From an uncultured Alistipes sp. (lineage in GTDB: Bacteria > Bacteroidota > Bacteroidia > Bacteroidales > Rikenellaceae), in contig CALLRW010000013.1 in NCBI GenBank assembly GCA_938014215.1, positions 1 through 64,000 on the forward strand: a DNA stretch of 64,000 nucleotides, written 5' to 3'. This document shows, in pieces, positions 25,160 through 34,160 of the stretch (position 1 is the first letter of the stretch; the number at the start of each line of letters is the position of its first letter). A program made the position numbers and the translations under genes. The notes under the pieces were generated by a model. It was not told the origin of the DNA. It searched no databases and saw nothing but the letters and a program-made list of their open reading frames with translations.

Positions 25160-26426
25160 TTTCGATGGCTTTGGGATCGTGTCTGTAACGGAACACCAGG
25201 GCGAAGACCAGCGCCACGAGAAGGGCATAACCGGCAAAAACGAGCCACGACTGCGACCAGCCGGCCACCTGAGCCGCGGCACTCTGCTGCGAATAGACGA
25301 AGCGGTTGACGACGGCCTGCGCGCCGAGCGTTCCGATCGTGGCACCGATGCCGTTGGTCATGATCATGAAGAGCCCCTGGGCGCTGGAACGGATCGCCAC
25401 ATCGGTCTCCTTGTTGACGAAGAGCGAACCCGAGATGTTGAAGAAGTCGAAGGCGACGCCGTAGACGATCATCGAGAGGATGAACATCCAGACACCGCTG
25501 CCGGGGTTGCCCAGGCCGAAGAGTCCGAAGCGCAGCACCCAGGCAAACATGGCCATCAGCATGACGTTCTTGATTCCGAACCGCTTGAGGAAGAATGGGA
25601 TGAGCAGAATACAGAGGGTTTCGGAGACCTGCGAGAGGGAGATCAGCGCATTGGCATGGTTGGCGCCGAAGGTCGAGGCATACTCGGGGATATCGCGGAA
25701 CGAGGTGATGAAGGGGTTCGCAAATCCGTTGGTGATCTGCAGCGAGACGCCCAGCAGCATCGAGAAGATGAAGAACAGCGCCATCTTCTTCTGTTTGAAG
25801 AGGGTAAAGGCGCGCAGGCCGAGGGCCTCGACGAGCGATTTGCGGTCGCCGGCCGGGCTGACGGGGCATGCGGGCAGCGTCATGGCATAGAATCCGAGGA
25901 TCAGCCCCAGCGCAGCGCACTGCATGAACTGCATGAAGGTGGTCTGGAAACCGGCGGCATCGCAGAGCAGCATCGAGCAGATGAAGCCGACGGTGCCCCA
26001 GACGCGAATCGGCGGGAAGGCCTTGACGGTATCGAGCCCGGCGCTCTCGAGGACACAGTAGGCAACGGAGTTCGAGAGGGCGATCGTCGGCATGTAGAAG
26101 GCGACGCTCAGCGAGTAGAGCGTGAAGAGGATTCCGAACTGAACCCCCTCGCCCGAGGACATGGCATAACCGCCGGCGGCGGCCATGAAGAGGGCGGCCA
26201 GGAGGTGGCAGATGCCGAGCAGACGCTGAGCGGGGACCCAACGGTCGGCGACGATACCGACAACGGCAGGCATGAAGAGAGAAACGATGCCCTGCATGGC
26301 ATAGAAGATGCCGATATGCGAAGCGAGGCCGACGCCGACCAGATAGGAGCCCATCGAGGTCAGATAAGCGCCCCAGATGGCATACTGGAGGAAATTCATG
26401 ACGACGAGCCGGAACTTAATACCCAT
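25149..26426 (-). CDS. NupG/XapB-like nucleoside MFS permease
   Basis: A 425-residue, 12-TM MFS protein of the nucleoside:H+ symporter family. The N-terminus MGIKFRLVVMNFLQYAIWGAYL and the loop GIVADRWVPAQRLLGICH are typical, as is the central KQKKMALFFIFSMLLG at the second half. The substrate is likely a nucleoside by family, not proven. An upstream in-frame ATG at 26451-26453 adds nine residues not seen in the family; ATG 26424-26426 is preferred. The downstream ferredoxin-nitroreductase gene overlaps its end. Confidence 0.87.
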   Translation of the reverse strand: MGIKFRLVVMNFLQYAIWGAYLTSMGSYLVGVGLASHIGIFYAMQGIVSLFMPAVVGIVADRWVPAQRLLGICHLLAALFMAAAGGYAMSSGEGVQFGILFTLYSLSVAFYMPTIALSNSVAYCVLESAGLDTVKAFPPIRVWGTVGFICSMLLCDAAGFQTTFMQFMQCAALGLILGFYAMTLPACPVSPAGDRKSLVEALGLRAFTLFKQKKMALFFIFSMLLGVSLQITNGFANPFITSFRDIPEYASTFGANHANALISLSQVSETLCILLIPFFLKRFGIKNVMLMAMFAWVLRFGLFGLGNPGSGVWMFILSMIVYGVAFDFFNISGSLFVNKETDVAIRSSAQGLFMIMTNGIGATIGTLGAQAVVNRFVYSQQSAAAQVAGWSQSWLVFAGYALLVALVFALVFRYRHDPKAIENVR

Positions 26427-26527
26427 AACAAATTGATTTAGCGTAAATTTCAAGTTTCATTCAGTTCGTCTCCGGATTTCGGGGCCGGAGATAAAAACAA
26501 ATGTACGAAATTTTTTTCTGATTTTTC

Positions 26528-26558
26528 TTGGTAGTTGTGAAATAAAGTTCTACTTTTG
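26528..26558 (+). promoter_or_regulatory. Promoter of first tRNA-Gln
   Basis: TTGG at 26528 and TACTTTTG at 26551-26558 match the -33/-7 pair of Bacteroidetes, about 20 nt apart. The tRNA begins 18 bases downstream. Confidence 0.8.
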
Positions 26559-26575
26559 CATCACCAAAACGTCAT

Positions 26576-26646
26576 TGAGCTATGGTGTAATGGTAACACA
26601 ACAGATTCTGGTCCTGTTATTCTTGGTTCGAATCCAGGTAGCTCAA
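26576..26646 (+). tRNA. tRNA-Gln (CUG), copy 1
   Basis: A 71-nt cloverleaf. The acceptor TGAGCTA / TAGCTCA has the weak U1-A72 pair typical of tRNA-Gln; the D arm is GTGT/ACAC; the anticodon loop TTCTGGT has CTG at 26608-26610; the T loop is TTCGAAT. The pair closing the anticodon loop is an A-C mismatch. CCA is not encoded. Confidence 0.92.
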
Positions 26647-26652
26647 CACAGC

Positions 26653-26691
26653 AAGCGCTCCGCCAACCGCGGGGCGCTTAAATTTTTTTTC
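26653..26691 (+). terminator. Terminator of tRNA-Gln copy 1
   Basis: AAGCGCTCCGC / GCGGGGCGCTT stem with a short loop followed by an A/T-rich run of T. Confidence 0.85.
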
Positions 26692-26699
26692 GATTTTTC

Positions 26700-26730
26700 T
26701 TGGTAGTTGTGAAATAAAATTCTACTTTTG
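26700..26730 (+). promoter_or_regulatory. Promoter of second tRNA-Gln
   Basis: Duplicate of the first promoter: TTGG at 26700 and TACTTTTG at 26723-26730. Confidence 0.8.
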
Positions 26731-26747
26731 CATCACCAAAACGTCAT

Positions 26748-26818
26748 TGAGCTATGGTGTAATGGTAACACAACAGATTCTGGTCCTGTTATTCTTGGTT
26801 CGAATCCAGGTAGCTCAA
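26748..26818 (+). tRNA. tRNA-Gln (CUG), copy 2
   Basis: Identical in sequence to copy 1; anticodon CTG at 26780-26782. Confidence 0.92.
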
Positions 26819-26825
26819 CACCAGC

Positions 26826-26862
26826 AAGCGCTCCGCCAACCGCGGGGCGCTTTTCTTGTTTT
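26826..26862 (+). terminator. Terminator of tRNA-Gln copy 2
   Basis: Same stem as the first terminator, followed by TTTTCTTGTTTTT. Confidence 0.85.
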
Positions 26863-27010
26863 TCCAGGAAGGAGAGAGAAATCGACCTCCAAATCTCGAC
26901 GAAAAGAGACCATATAATCCCGGAAATCAACATTTTCTTGCGCCAAGAAGAGGTGGTGTCGACTTTTTTAACTACATTAAAGCCGACTTATTCATCAAAA
27001 ATCAACCGCT

Positions 27011-28657
27011 ATGAAACAGCACCACCTCACTCAGACCCTGCTGCAATGGCTGCTCCTCGGCTTCATCGCCGCACCGCTTCTCGCCGGATGCAACGACTCC
27101 GACGACAAGGGCAACCCCGACCCGACCCCCAATCCCCCGGCAGCCGTGACCTTCACCGTGACGCTCGGCGCCTACGACCAACAAGGCGTTAGCGCCAAGG
27201 TCGTACCCTCGGACGAAACGGCATCATGGTACTGCAACCTTTTCGAGACTGCAGCCCTCGGCGACCTCTCCGACACGACCATCAGCGAACTGCTCGAAGG
27301 CATTAAAGAGACAGCCCCCTACCTGCATACCGGAACGGAGGAGTTCACCCTCACGCAAGAGCTCACCCCCGGCACGGAGTACCGGCTCGTTGTTGCCGGC
27401 CACGACGCCGCCTCGGGTTTCACGGGCGACTATGCGCTGAGCGAACCCATTCTGGTCGAGGCTCCGTCGGAGCCCGAGCCCTTCACCTTCGAGGTCATGG
27501 AGGTCACCTACAACAGCGCCTCGATCCTCGTCAAACCGCTTGACACGTCGATGCCCTACTTCATCGACGTGCGCGACGCAGCCTCCGTTGATGCAATGGG
27601 CGATGAAAAGCTCATCGAAGAGATGCTGAAACTCTACGGCGGCTCGATGTCGTGGCTCTTCTCCTACACGGGAGAGACGACGATCTCCTCGGGCGTGGAC
27701 TTCGGCAGCCTGCAGCCCGACACCGAATACTATGTCTCGGCCTTCGGTTACGACGAGAACCAGAACAGCGCCTCGACCAAGCTCTCCAAGATGAAGTTCT
27801 CGTCGGCCGCGGCAGGCGATCCGACCAAGAACACCTTCAGTTTCGAGATCACCGACGTTTCGGCAACCGGCGCCGATGTCACCGTCAAGCCCTCGGACCA
27901 GAGCGTTCTCTACATCTGGGACGTCATCACCGAGCAGAACTATCAGAAATACGGCGGCAACGACGAAGCCCTGCGCAAATACCTCGACGATTACATCGAG
28001 AGCCAGATCAACGCGACCTTCCCGACGCGCGAAGATATCGTTGCGGTCTGCGCGGTACGGGGCGACAACTACTACTTCTATGAATCGCTGCAGTCCAACA
28101 CGACCTATTACGTCTGGGCCATCTGCGTCGACGCTTCGGGCCAGCCGATGGCCGACCCGGCCCTGAGTCCATCGTTCACGACAGCCAAGGAGGTCATCTC
28201 GACGGCGACGGCAAAGCTCGTCTTCGGCAAATACTACGACGGCAGCGAACTCTACAAGCTCGACCCCGAGACCTACGAGAAATTCAACGGCAAGGCCTAC
28301 GTGCCGGCTACGGTCGAACATTCGGCCGACGCCACCACGTGGTACACCATCTATACGTCGGACAACATCATGGATACGGAGAGCTATCCCGACGCATTGC
28401 TGCGTCCGATTCTCATCAAGCAGGGCAGCGAAGGAGTCGAATCGCCACGCTACGCCGTGCCCTGGGATACGGAGGTCTACTTCCTGGCCATGGCCAAGGA
28501 TGCTGCCGGCAACTACGGGCCCGTCTTCCGCAAGAGCCTGTCGGTCGACAAGGCCGGAGCTTCGCCCGTCAGCGAACTGAGTGCCGCACACCAATCGGCC
28601 GCAAAACCGCTCCGCACGGTCGCCATCCGGCCGCAGCTGATCCACAAAGTGCGCTAA
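27011..28657 (+). CDS. Surface lipoprotein with three FN3-like repeats
   Basis: A 548-residue predicted lipoprotein. A signal peptide ends in the lipobox LLAGC (Cys27), followed by an Asp/Pro-rich tether. Three tandem domains of about 120 residues share the pattern F(T/E)V..V....A...V.P.D and a closing L.PgTEYY/Y.. strand (about 45-150, 155-265, 275-395), like the FN3/SusE-type repeats of Bacteroidetes surface proteins. The last ~140 residues differ. The function is unknown; an adhesive or ligand-binding role is an inference. It stands alone between the tRNAs and a strong terminator. Confidence 0.8.
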   Translation: MKQHHLTQTLLQWLLLGFIAAPLLAGCNDSDDKGNPDPTPNPPAAVTFTVTLGAYDQQGVSAKVVPSDETASWYCNLFETAALGDLSDTTISELLEGIKETAPYLHTGTEEFTLTQELTPGTEYRLVVAGHDAASGFTGDYALSEPILVEAPSEPEPFTFEVMEVTYNSASILVKPLDTSMPYFIDVRDAASVDAMGDEKLIEEMLKLYGGSMSWLFSYTGETTISSGVDFGSLQPDTEYYVSAFGYDENQNSASTKLSKMKFSSAAAGDPTKNTFSFEITDVSATGADVTVKPSDQSVLYIWDVITEQNYQKYGGNDEALRKYLDDYIESQINATFPTREDIVAVCAVRGDNYYFYESLQSNTTYYVWAICVDASGQPMADPALSPSFTTAKEVISTATAKLVFGKYYDGSELYKLDPETYEKFNGKAYVPATVEHSADATTWYTIYTSDNIMDTESYPDALLRPILIKQGSEGVESPRYAVPWDTEVYFLAMAKDAAGNYGPVFRKSLSVDKAGASPVSELSAAHQSAAKPLRTVAIRPQLIHKVR

Positions 28658-28696
28658 TACCCTCCGGCGGGGCAATTTCCGAACCCGCCGATTGCC

Positions 28697-28728
28697 AAGG
28701 CCGTCTCTCATGGGAGAGACGGCCTTTT
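28697..28728 (+). terminator. Terminator of FN3-like lipoprotein gene
   Basis: Perfect 11-bp stem GGCCGTCTCTC / GAGAGACGGCC followed by TTTT. Confidence 0.9.
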
Positions 28729-28784
28729 CCGTCCACACCCTCCGGATAAAGAGACTGCCGGGACTCCGCAGGGAAGGCCCCGAC

Positions 28785-28822
28785 AAAAAAGACGGCCCCC
28801 GCCCGCAGGCAGGAGGCCGTCC
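28785..28822 (-). terminator. Terminator of M3 peptidase pair
   Basis: On the minus strand GACGGCCTCC pairs with the GGGGGCCGTC end, followed by six T, 25 bases beyond the peptidase stop. Confidence 0.85.
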
Positions 28823-28846
28823 TCACAAATCGAAAGTCGCAACCGG

Positions 28847-30964
28847 TTATTTGCCGAGACCCATTCGCTCGATCAGCGCCTTGGTTTCGGGCTTGTGGCC
28901 GCGGAAGCGCACGTAGAGCTCCATGGGATGCTCCGTACCGCCCTTCTCGAGGATGTTCTTCCGGAACGACGTAGCCACCTCCTGGTTGAAGATACCCTTC
29001 TCCTTGAAGAGCGAGAAGGCATCGGCATCGAGTACCTCGGCCCACTTGTAGCCGTAGTAGCCGGCGGCGTAACCGCCCGAGAAGATGTGGCCGAAGGCCG
29101 GCGACATAGCCGTACCCTCCACGACGGGCAGCACCTGCGTGGGAGCCATCGCCTTCACCTCGAAGGCCTCGACGTCACCCTCGAAGGGTTCGGTCAGCGT
29201 ATGCCAGGCCATGTCGGTGAAGCCGAACGAGAGCTGGCGCACGTTCAGATAGGCCGCCAGGTAGTTCTGAGCAGCGATAATGCGGTCGACCACCTCGGCG
29301 GGGATCTTCTCGCCGGTCTGGTAGTGGACGGCCCACAGGTCGAGATACTCCTTCTCGGTGGCCCAGTTCTCCATGATCTGCGACGGCAGCTCAACGAAGT
29401 CGCGGTAGACGTTCGTACCGGTGAGCGACTCGTACTTGCCGCGGCCGAGCATGCCGTGGAGCGAGTGGCCGAACTCGTGGAGGAAGGTCTCCAGTTCGTC
29501 GAAGGTGAGCAGCGAGGGGCTCGTGGGGGTCGGCTTGGTGAAGTTCATCACCAGCGAGACGAGCGGACGGGTCTCGACGCCGTCGACGGTCTTCGTGCCG
29601 CGGAACTCGGTCATCCATGCTCCGGCGGTCTTCGACGCACGGGGGAAGAAGTCGAGATAGAGCACGGCCAGGAAGCTGCCGTCGCGGTCGGTCACGTCGT
29701 AGGCCGTCACGTCGGGATGGTAGACCTCGATCTCCTTGTTGGGGGTGAAGTTCAGGCCGTAGAGCTTGTTGGCCAGCAGGAAGACGCCCTTCTTGACATT
29801 CTCGAGTTCGAGATAGGGCTTCACCAGTTCGTCGTTCAGGGCATACTTCTCATCCTTGTATTTCGTGCTGTAGTAGGCCCAGTCCCAGGGCATGAGCTGT
29901 CCCTTGAGCCCCTTCGAGGCGGCATATTCGCTCACCGTGCGGTAGTCGGCATCGGCCCACGACTTGGTCTCGTCGAGCAGCTCGCCGAGGAAATTCTCCA
30001 CCGTGGGGGTGTCGCCGGCCATGCGGTCCTCAAGAACGTAGTCGGCATAGCACTTGTAGCCCAGCAGGTTGGCGATCTTCAGACGCGTGTTGACGATCTT
30101 GCGGATGATCTCCGTGTTGTCGAACTTGCCGCCCAGACAGGTCGAGCTGTTGGCCCGCCAGAGCTTCTCCTTCAGCTCGCGGTTGGTCGAGTAGGTCATG
30201 AAGGGGAGGTAGCTCGGATACTGGAGCGTGACGGTCCAACCCTTCTCACCGCGGGCAGCGGCCTCGGCGGCCATCCCCTCCTTGACGAAGGCGGGCAGTT
30301 CGGCCACCACCTTCGGATCGGTGATGTTGAGCGTGAAGGCGTTCGTGGCGGCCAGCGAGTTCTGGCCGAACTGCAGCGTCAGGGCCGAAAGTTCGGTCGT
30401 GTACTGGCGGTAGAGCTCCTTGTCGGCCTCGGAGAGGGCGGCACCGTTGCGGGCGAACTCCTTGTAGGTCTTCTCGAGGAGCGCCTTGTCCTCCTGGCTG
30501 AGGCGTCCGGGGTGTTCGTAGACGGCCTTGACCCGGGCGAAGAGCTTCTCGTTGAGCGAGATGTCGTTGGCCAGTTCGGTCAGTTTGGGCTGCACGCGCA
30601 GCGAGATGGCCTGCAGTTCGTCCGAGGTTTCGGCCCCGAGCATGTTGAAGAAGATCCCCTCGATGCGCGAGAGCAGCGCGCCGCTGCGCTCAAGGGCGAC
30701 GATCGTGTTGACGAAGGTCGGCTTCTTGGGGTTGTCGACGATGGCCGCTACCTCGGCCCGCGAGCAGGCGATGGCGGCATCGAAGGCCGGTTCGTAGTGT
30801 TTGAGTTCGATCTTCGAGAAGGGCGGCGTGGCGTGGGGGGTGTCCCACTCGGCCAGCAGCGGATTCGAGAGATCCAGTTCGGGCAGCTGGGCCTTGGGAA
30901 TCGAGTTGTCGGCGCAGCCTGCCACCATAGCGGAAATGGCCATGATCAGAAAAGCTTTTTTCAT
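28847..30964 (-). CDS. M3-family metallopeptidase lipoprotein (Dcp-like), paralogue 1
   Basis: A 705-residue zinc peptidase of the thimet/dipeptidyl carboxypeptidase family that trims peptides. A lipobox MVAGC places it on a membrane facing the periplasm. The zinc site is HEFGHSLHGML with the downstream Glu in YRDFVELPSQIMENWA; substrate-loop GYAAGYYGYKWAEVLDADAF is present. Full length for the family. It is the second gene of a tandem pair, 49 bases after its paralogue, with a shared terminator downstream. Confidence 0.93.
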   Translation of the reverse strand: MKKAFLIMAISAMVAGCADNSIPKAQLPELDLSNPLLAEWDTPHATPPFSKIELKHYEPAFDAAIACSRAEVAAIVDNPKKPTFVNTIVALERSGALLSRIEGIFFNMLGAETSDELQAISLRVQPKLTELANDISLNEKLFARVKAVYEHPGRLSQEDKALLEKTYKEFARNGAALSEADKELYRQYTTELSALTLQFGQNSLAATNAFTLNITDPKVVAELPAFVKEGMAAEAAARGEKGWTVTLQYPSYLPFMTYSTNRELKEKLWRANSSTCLGGKFDNTEIIRKIVNTRLKIANLLGYKCYADYVLEDRMAGDTPTVENFLGELLDETKSWADADYRTVSEYAASKGLKGQLMPWDWAYYSTKYKDEKYALNDELVKPYLELENVKKGVFLLANKLYGLNFTPNKEIEVYHPDVTAYDVTDRDGSFLAVLYLDFFPRASKTAGAWMTEFRGTKTVDGVETRPLVSLVMNFTKPTPTSPSLLTFDELETFLHEFGHSLHGMLGRGKYESLTGTNVYRDFVELPSQIMENWATEKEYLDLWAVHYQTGEKIPAEVVDRIIAAQNYLAAYLNVRQLSFGFTDMAWHTLTEPFEGDVEAFEVKAMAPTQVLPVVEGTAMSPAFGHIFSGGYAAGYYGYKWAEVLDADAFSLFKEKGIFNQEVATSFRKNILEKGGTEHPMELYVRFRGHKPETKALIERMGLGK

Positions 30965-31013
30965 AAATTATCAGGGGTTTTCAGGTTTCTTCAAGGGATA
31001 GGTCGGCAACCAT

Positions 31014-33197
31014 TCAGCGGGCCATCGGCTCCACGCGGACGCCCTTTGACGGATCGATCCCCGAGGCCAGCGAGTCGGCCGGTTCGGGATCGGTCCAGAG
31101 GCCGCGGCTTCTGAGCATCGGGATCTTGTCGGGATCCTTTCCGCGGAAGTCGCGGTACATCGTCATTCCGTCGGCCGAGCCGCCGCGGGCGAGCACCTTG
31201 CGGCGCAGATCCTCGGCGATGCGGCGGTTGTAGAGGTCGCCGCTCTCGCGGAAGGCCTCGAAGACATCCTTGTCGAGCACTGCGGCCCACGTATAGAAGT
31301 AGTATCCGGCCGAGTAGCCGCCGTCGAAGATGTGCGAGAAGTAGGGATAGTGGTACCGCGGTTCGATCTGCGGGATGAGGCCGCGCTTGACGGTCAGCGC
31401 CTCCCGCTCGAAGGCCATCGGGTCGAAGGGCTTGTAGTCCGTGATCGAGTGGATGTCCATGTCGGAGAGCGACGCGGCGATGAGCTCCGTGGTCATGAAG
31501 CCCTGGTTGAAGAGTTCGCTGCGACGGAGCTTGTCGATCAGGTACTGCGGGATGACCTCGTTGGTGCGGTAGTTGACGGCATACTGGCGGAGCACTTCGG
31601 GTTCGAAGGCCCAGTTCTCCATGAGCTGCGAAGGCATCTCGACAAAGTCGCCCTCAACCTCCGTCAGGCCGCGGTACTTGACGTCGTGGAAGAGGAAGTG
31701 CAGCGCATGGCCGAACTCGTGGAAGAGGGTTTCGGTCTCGTCGAGAGTCAGCAGGGCCGGCGTACTGGATGTCGGACGGGTGAAGTTGCAGACGATCGAC
31801 ACGACGGGAGCCACACGCTTGCCCTCGGCATCGTAGGTCTGCTCGACGTAGTTGCCGCACCAGGCGCCCTGACTCTTGCCGTCGCGGGGGAAGAAGTCGA
31901 AGTAGAGGATTCCGAGGTGCGACTCGTCGGCGTCGAGCACCTCGTAGGCGACGGCCTCGGGGTGGTAGAGGGGCACGGCCACCGGACGGAACGTAATGCC
32001 GTAAAGGCGGTTTGCGAGGAAGAAGATACCGGTCTGCACGTTTTCGAGCGAGAAGTACGGGCGCAGCATCTCCTCGTCGAGGGCATACTTCTGCTTGCGG
32101 AGCTTCTCGGCGTAGTACCACCAGTCCCACGAGGCGAACTCTCCGTCGGGGACATCCTTGCGGAAGAGGGGCTCCATCTCGGCCAGTTCGCCCTTGGCGC
32201 GTTCGAGGGCCGGGGTCCAGATCTCGTCGAGCAGCTTGTAGACGGCATCGGTCGTACGGGCCATCTCGTCATCGACGACATAGGCGGCATAGGAGGGGTA
32301 TCCCAACAGGTGGGCCTTCTCCGTGCGCAGGCGGATGAAGTCGTTGATCAGCTGTTTGTTGTCATATTCGTCGCCGTTGTTGCAACGGTTCAGATAGGCC
32401 TTGTAGATCTCCTCGCGGCGTTCGCGGTTGGAGGAGTAGGTCAGGAAGGGAATCAGGCTCGACTTCTGCAGCGTGAAGGCATATTTCTCCTTCTGGCCGA
32501 GTTCGGCGGCCTTTTCGCGGGCCAGTTCGCGGATGTTGGCCGGGATGCCGTCGAGTTCGTCGGAGGAGAGCATCATCACGAAGTTGTTGTTCTCCGTGCG
32601 GATGTTGTTGCCGAACTTCACGGCGGCCAGCGACAGCTCCTCGTTGATCTCCTTCAGACGGGCCTTCTGCTGGTCGTCGAGCAGGGCGCCGGCCCGCACG
32701 AACGAACGGTAGGTCTTCTCGAGCAGCCGCTCCTGCTCGGCATCGAGTCCGAGCGTGGCCCGGCGGTCGTAGACCTGCTTGACCCGCTCGAAGAGCTTCG
32801 CGTTCAAGCGGATCTTGTCGGCATGGGCCGACAACAGCGGAGCCACCTCGACCTGGATCTTCTCGAGTTCGGGGGTGTTCTCCGCCCCGCAGAGCATCTC
32901 GAAGATCAGCCGCACCTGGGCGAGCATCTGCCCCGAGTTGTCGTAGGCAAGGATCGTGTTTTCGAAGGTCGCCTCGTCGTTGTTCGAGGTGATGGCGTCG
33001 ATTTCGGCGTCGTGGAGCGACATGCCGCGCTCGAGCGCCGGAAGGAAGTGTTCGGGCTGGATCCGATCGAAGGGGGGCACCCCGTAGGGGGTATTCCACT
33101 CGGAGAAGAAGGGATTCTCACCGACACGCTTCTCGGATTTGCAACAAACGAGTGTCATGGCCAGAAAAAGCGTCAATAAACCGGTAATACGTTTCAT
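31014..33197 (-). CDS. M3-family metallopeptidase lipoprotein (Dcp-like), paralogue 2
   Basis: A 727-residue paralogue of the following gene with the same layout: lipobox LVCC, helical N-terminal half, zinc motif HEFGHALHFLF, then GDFVEMPSQLMENWA and GYSAGYYFYTWAAVLDKDVF. Residues around the substrate loop and the C-terminal tail differ, so the two may split peptide lengths or residues. First gene of the operon. A minus-strand -7 element lies at 33350-33357, implying a leader of about 150 nt. Confidence 0.93.
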   Translation of the reverse strand: MKRITGLLTLFLAMTLVCCKSEKRVGENPFFSEWNTPYGVPPFDRIQPEHFLPALERGMSLHDAEIDAITSNNDEATFENTILAYDNSGQMLAQVRLIFEMLCGAENTPELEKIQVEVAPLLSAHADKIRLNAKLFERVKQVYDRRATLGLDAEQERLLEKTYRSFVRAGALLDDQQKARLKEINEELSLAAVKFGNNIRTENNNFVMMLSSDELDGIPANIRELAREKAAELGQKEKYAFTLQKSSLIPFLTYSSNRERREEIYKAYLNRCNNGDEYDNKQLINDFIRLRTEKAHLLGYPSYAAYVVDDEMARTTDAVYKLLDEIWTPALERAKGELAEMEPLFRKDVPDGEFASWDWWYYAEKLRKQKYALDEEMLRPYFSLENVQTGIFFLANRLYGITFRPVAVPLYHPEAVAYEVLDADESHLGILYFDFFPRDGKSQGAWCGNYVEQTYDAEGKRVAPVVSIVCNFTRPTSSTPALLTLDETETLFHEFGHALHFLFHDVKYRGLTEVEGDFVEMPSQLMENWAFEPEVLRQYAVNYRTNEVIPQYLIDKLRRSELFNQGFMTTELIAASLSDMDIHSITDYKPFDPMAFEREALTVKRGLIPQIEPRYHYPYFSHIFDGGYSAGYYFYTWAAVLDKDVFEAFRESGDLYNRRIAEDLRRKVLARGGSADGMTMYRDFRGKDPDKIPMLRSRGLWTDPEPADSLASGIDPSKGVRVEPMAR

Positions 33198-33225
33198 GGA
33201 TCGTGTTATTTCGTGTTATTTTGTG

Positions 33226-33233
33226 TAACTTTG
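33226..33233 (+). promoter_or_regulatory. -7 element, rsmE direction
   Basis: TAACTTTG matches TAnnTTTG on the plus strand, 156 bases before the rsmE start. A good -33 is not evident. Confidence 0.4.
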
Positions 33234-33349
33234 CGGGCCGCGAAACCGACGGAAAGACGAAGGAGGGGGAGAAGAGCGGACGGAGCCACCGAACCGCGTC
33301 GACACCACCCGGCACGCCTTCACACGCCCCGACCGGGCTCGGGCAGCAA

Positions 33350-33357
33350 CAAAGATA
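33350..33357 (-). promoter_or_regulatory. -7 element, M3 peptidase direction
   Basis: The plus strand reads CAAAGATA, which is TATCTTTG on the minus strand, an exact consensus match. It lies to the right of the plus-strand -7 element, so the two predicted leaders overlap by about 100 bases. Confidence 0.45.
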
Positions 33358-33388
33358 CAATAAAAATCCGTAAAACAACAAGCAGGCC

Positions 33389-34108
33389 ATGCAACTCTTT
33401 TACGCACCGCAGATCGAGCCGCCGGTCTACACGCTCGACGAGGAGGAGTCGAAACACTGCATCCGGGTGCTCCGCCTGGGCCGGGGCGACGAGATCCACC
33501 TGACCGACGGCCGGGGAAACCTCTACCGGGCCGAGATCATCGAGGCCGATCCGCGGCACTGCACGGTGCGCGTCGTCGAGACGCAGCCCGAATTCGAACG
33601 CCTGCCCTACCGGCTGGTGATGGCCGTGGCGCCGACGAAGAGCCCCGACCGTTACGAATGGTTCCTGGAGAAGGCCACCGAGGTGGGGGTCACCGAGATC
33701 CTGCCCCTGGAGACGGCTCACAGCGAGCGGCGGAGCTTCAAGCCGCAGCGGGGCGAAAAGGTGATCACGGCGGCGATGAAGCAGTCGCTGAAGGCCTACC
33801 GGCCGACGCTGCATCCGCTTACGGGGTTCCGCGAGGCGGTGGCCGAGCCGTTCGAGGGGCGGAGCCTGATCGCCCACTGCGACACGGCCCGCTCGCCACG
33901 GGGCAAGCAGTTGCTGCCGCGCACGCTGCGGGCCGGCGAGGCGGTGCGGATCTTCATCGGCCCCGAAGGGGACTTCTCGCCCGAGGAGATCGACTTCGCC
34001 CTGGCGCACGGTTTCGAGGAGATCACCCTCGGGCCGCAGCGGCTGCGCACCGAAACGGCGGCTGTCGTGGCCACGGTCATGACGTCGACCGTCAACCTGC
34101 TCCGTTGA
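33389..34108 (+). CDS. rsmE: 16S rRNA m3U1498 methyltransferase RsmE
   Basis: A 239-residue SPOUT-fold methyltransferase that modifies U1498 of 16S rRNA. It has an N-terminal PUA-like domain (about 1-70, with HCIRVLRLGRGDEI) and the knotted C-terminal domain with EKATEVGVTEILP, FIGPEGDFSPEEI and TLGPQRLRTETA. Full length. The hyfB-like gene begins 52 bases downstream with no terminator between, so the membrane complex may be read from this transcript. Confidence 0.95.
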   Translation: MQLFYAPQIEPPVYTLDEEESKHCIRVLRLGRGDEIHLTDGRGNLYRAEIIEADPRHCTVRVVETQPEFERLPYRLVMAVAPTKSPDRYEWFLEKATEVGVTEILPLETAHSERRSFKPQRGEKVITAAMKQSLKAYRPTLHPLTGFREAVAEPFEGRSLIAHCDTARSPRGKQLLPRTLRAGEAVRIFIGPEGDFSPEEIDFALAHGFEEITLGPQRLRTETAAVVATVMTSTVNLLR

Positions 34109-34160
34109 ATCCATCCGTAAAAATTCACGCTATCGAACAAACATTTACCTCAACCGGGAT

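Larger units (their letters stand above)
26521..26864. repeat. 172-bp tandem duplication with promoter, tRNA and terminator
   Basis: Two near-identical head-to-tail units with an offset of 172 bases. Each holds promoter, tRNA-Gln and terminator. Differences are few: one G/A change in the spacer between -33 and -7, an extra C after the second tRNA, and the T-rich trailer. Confidence 0.92.
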
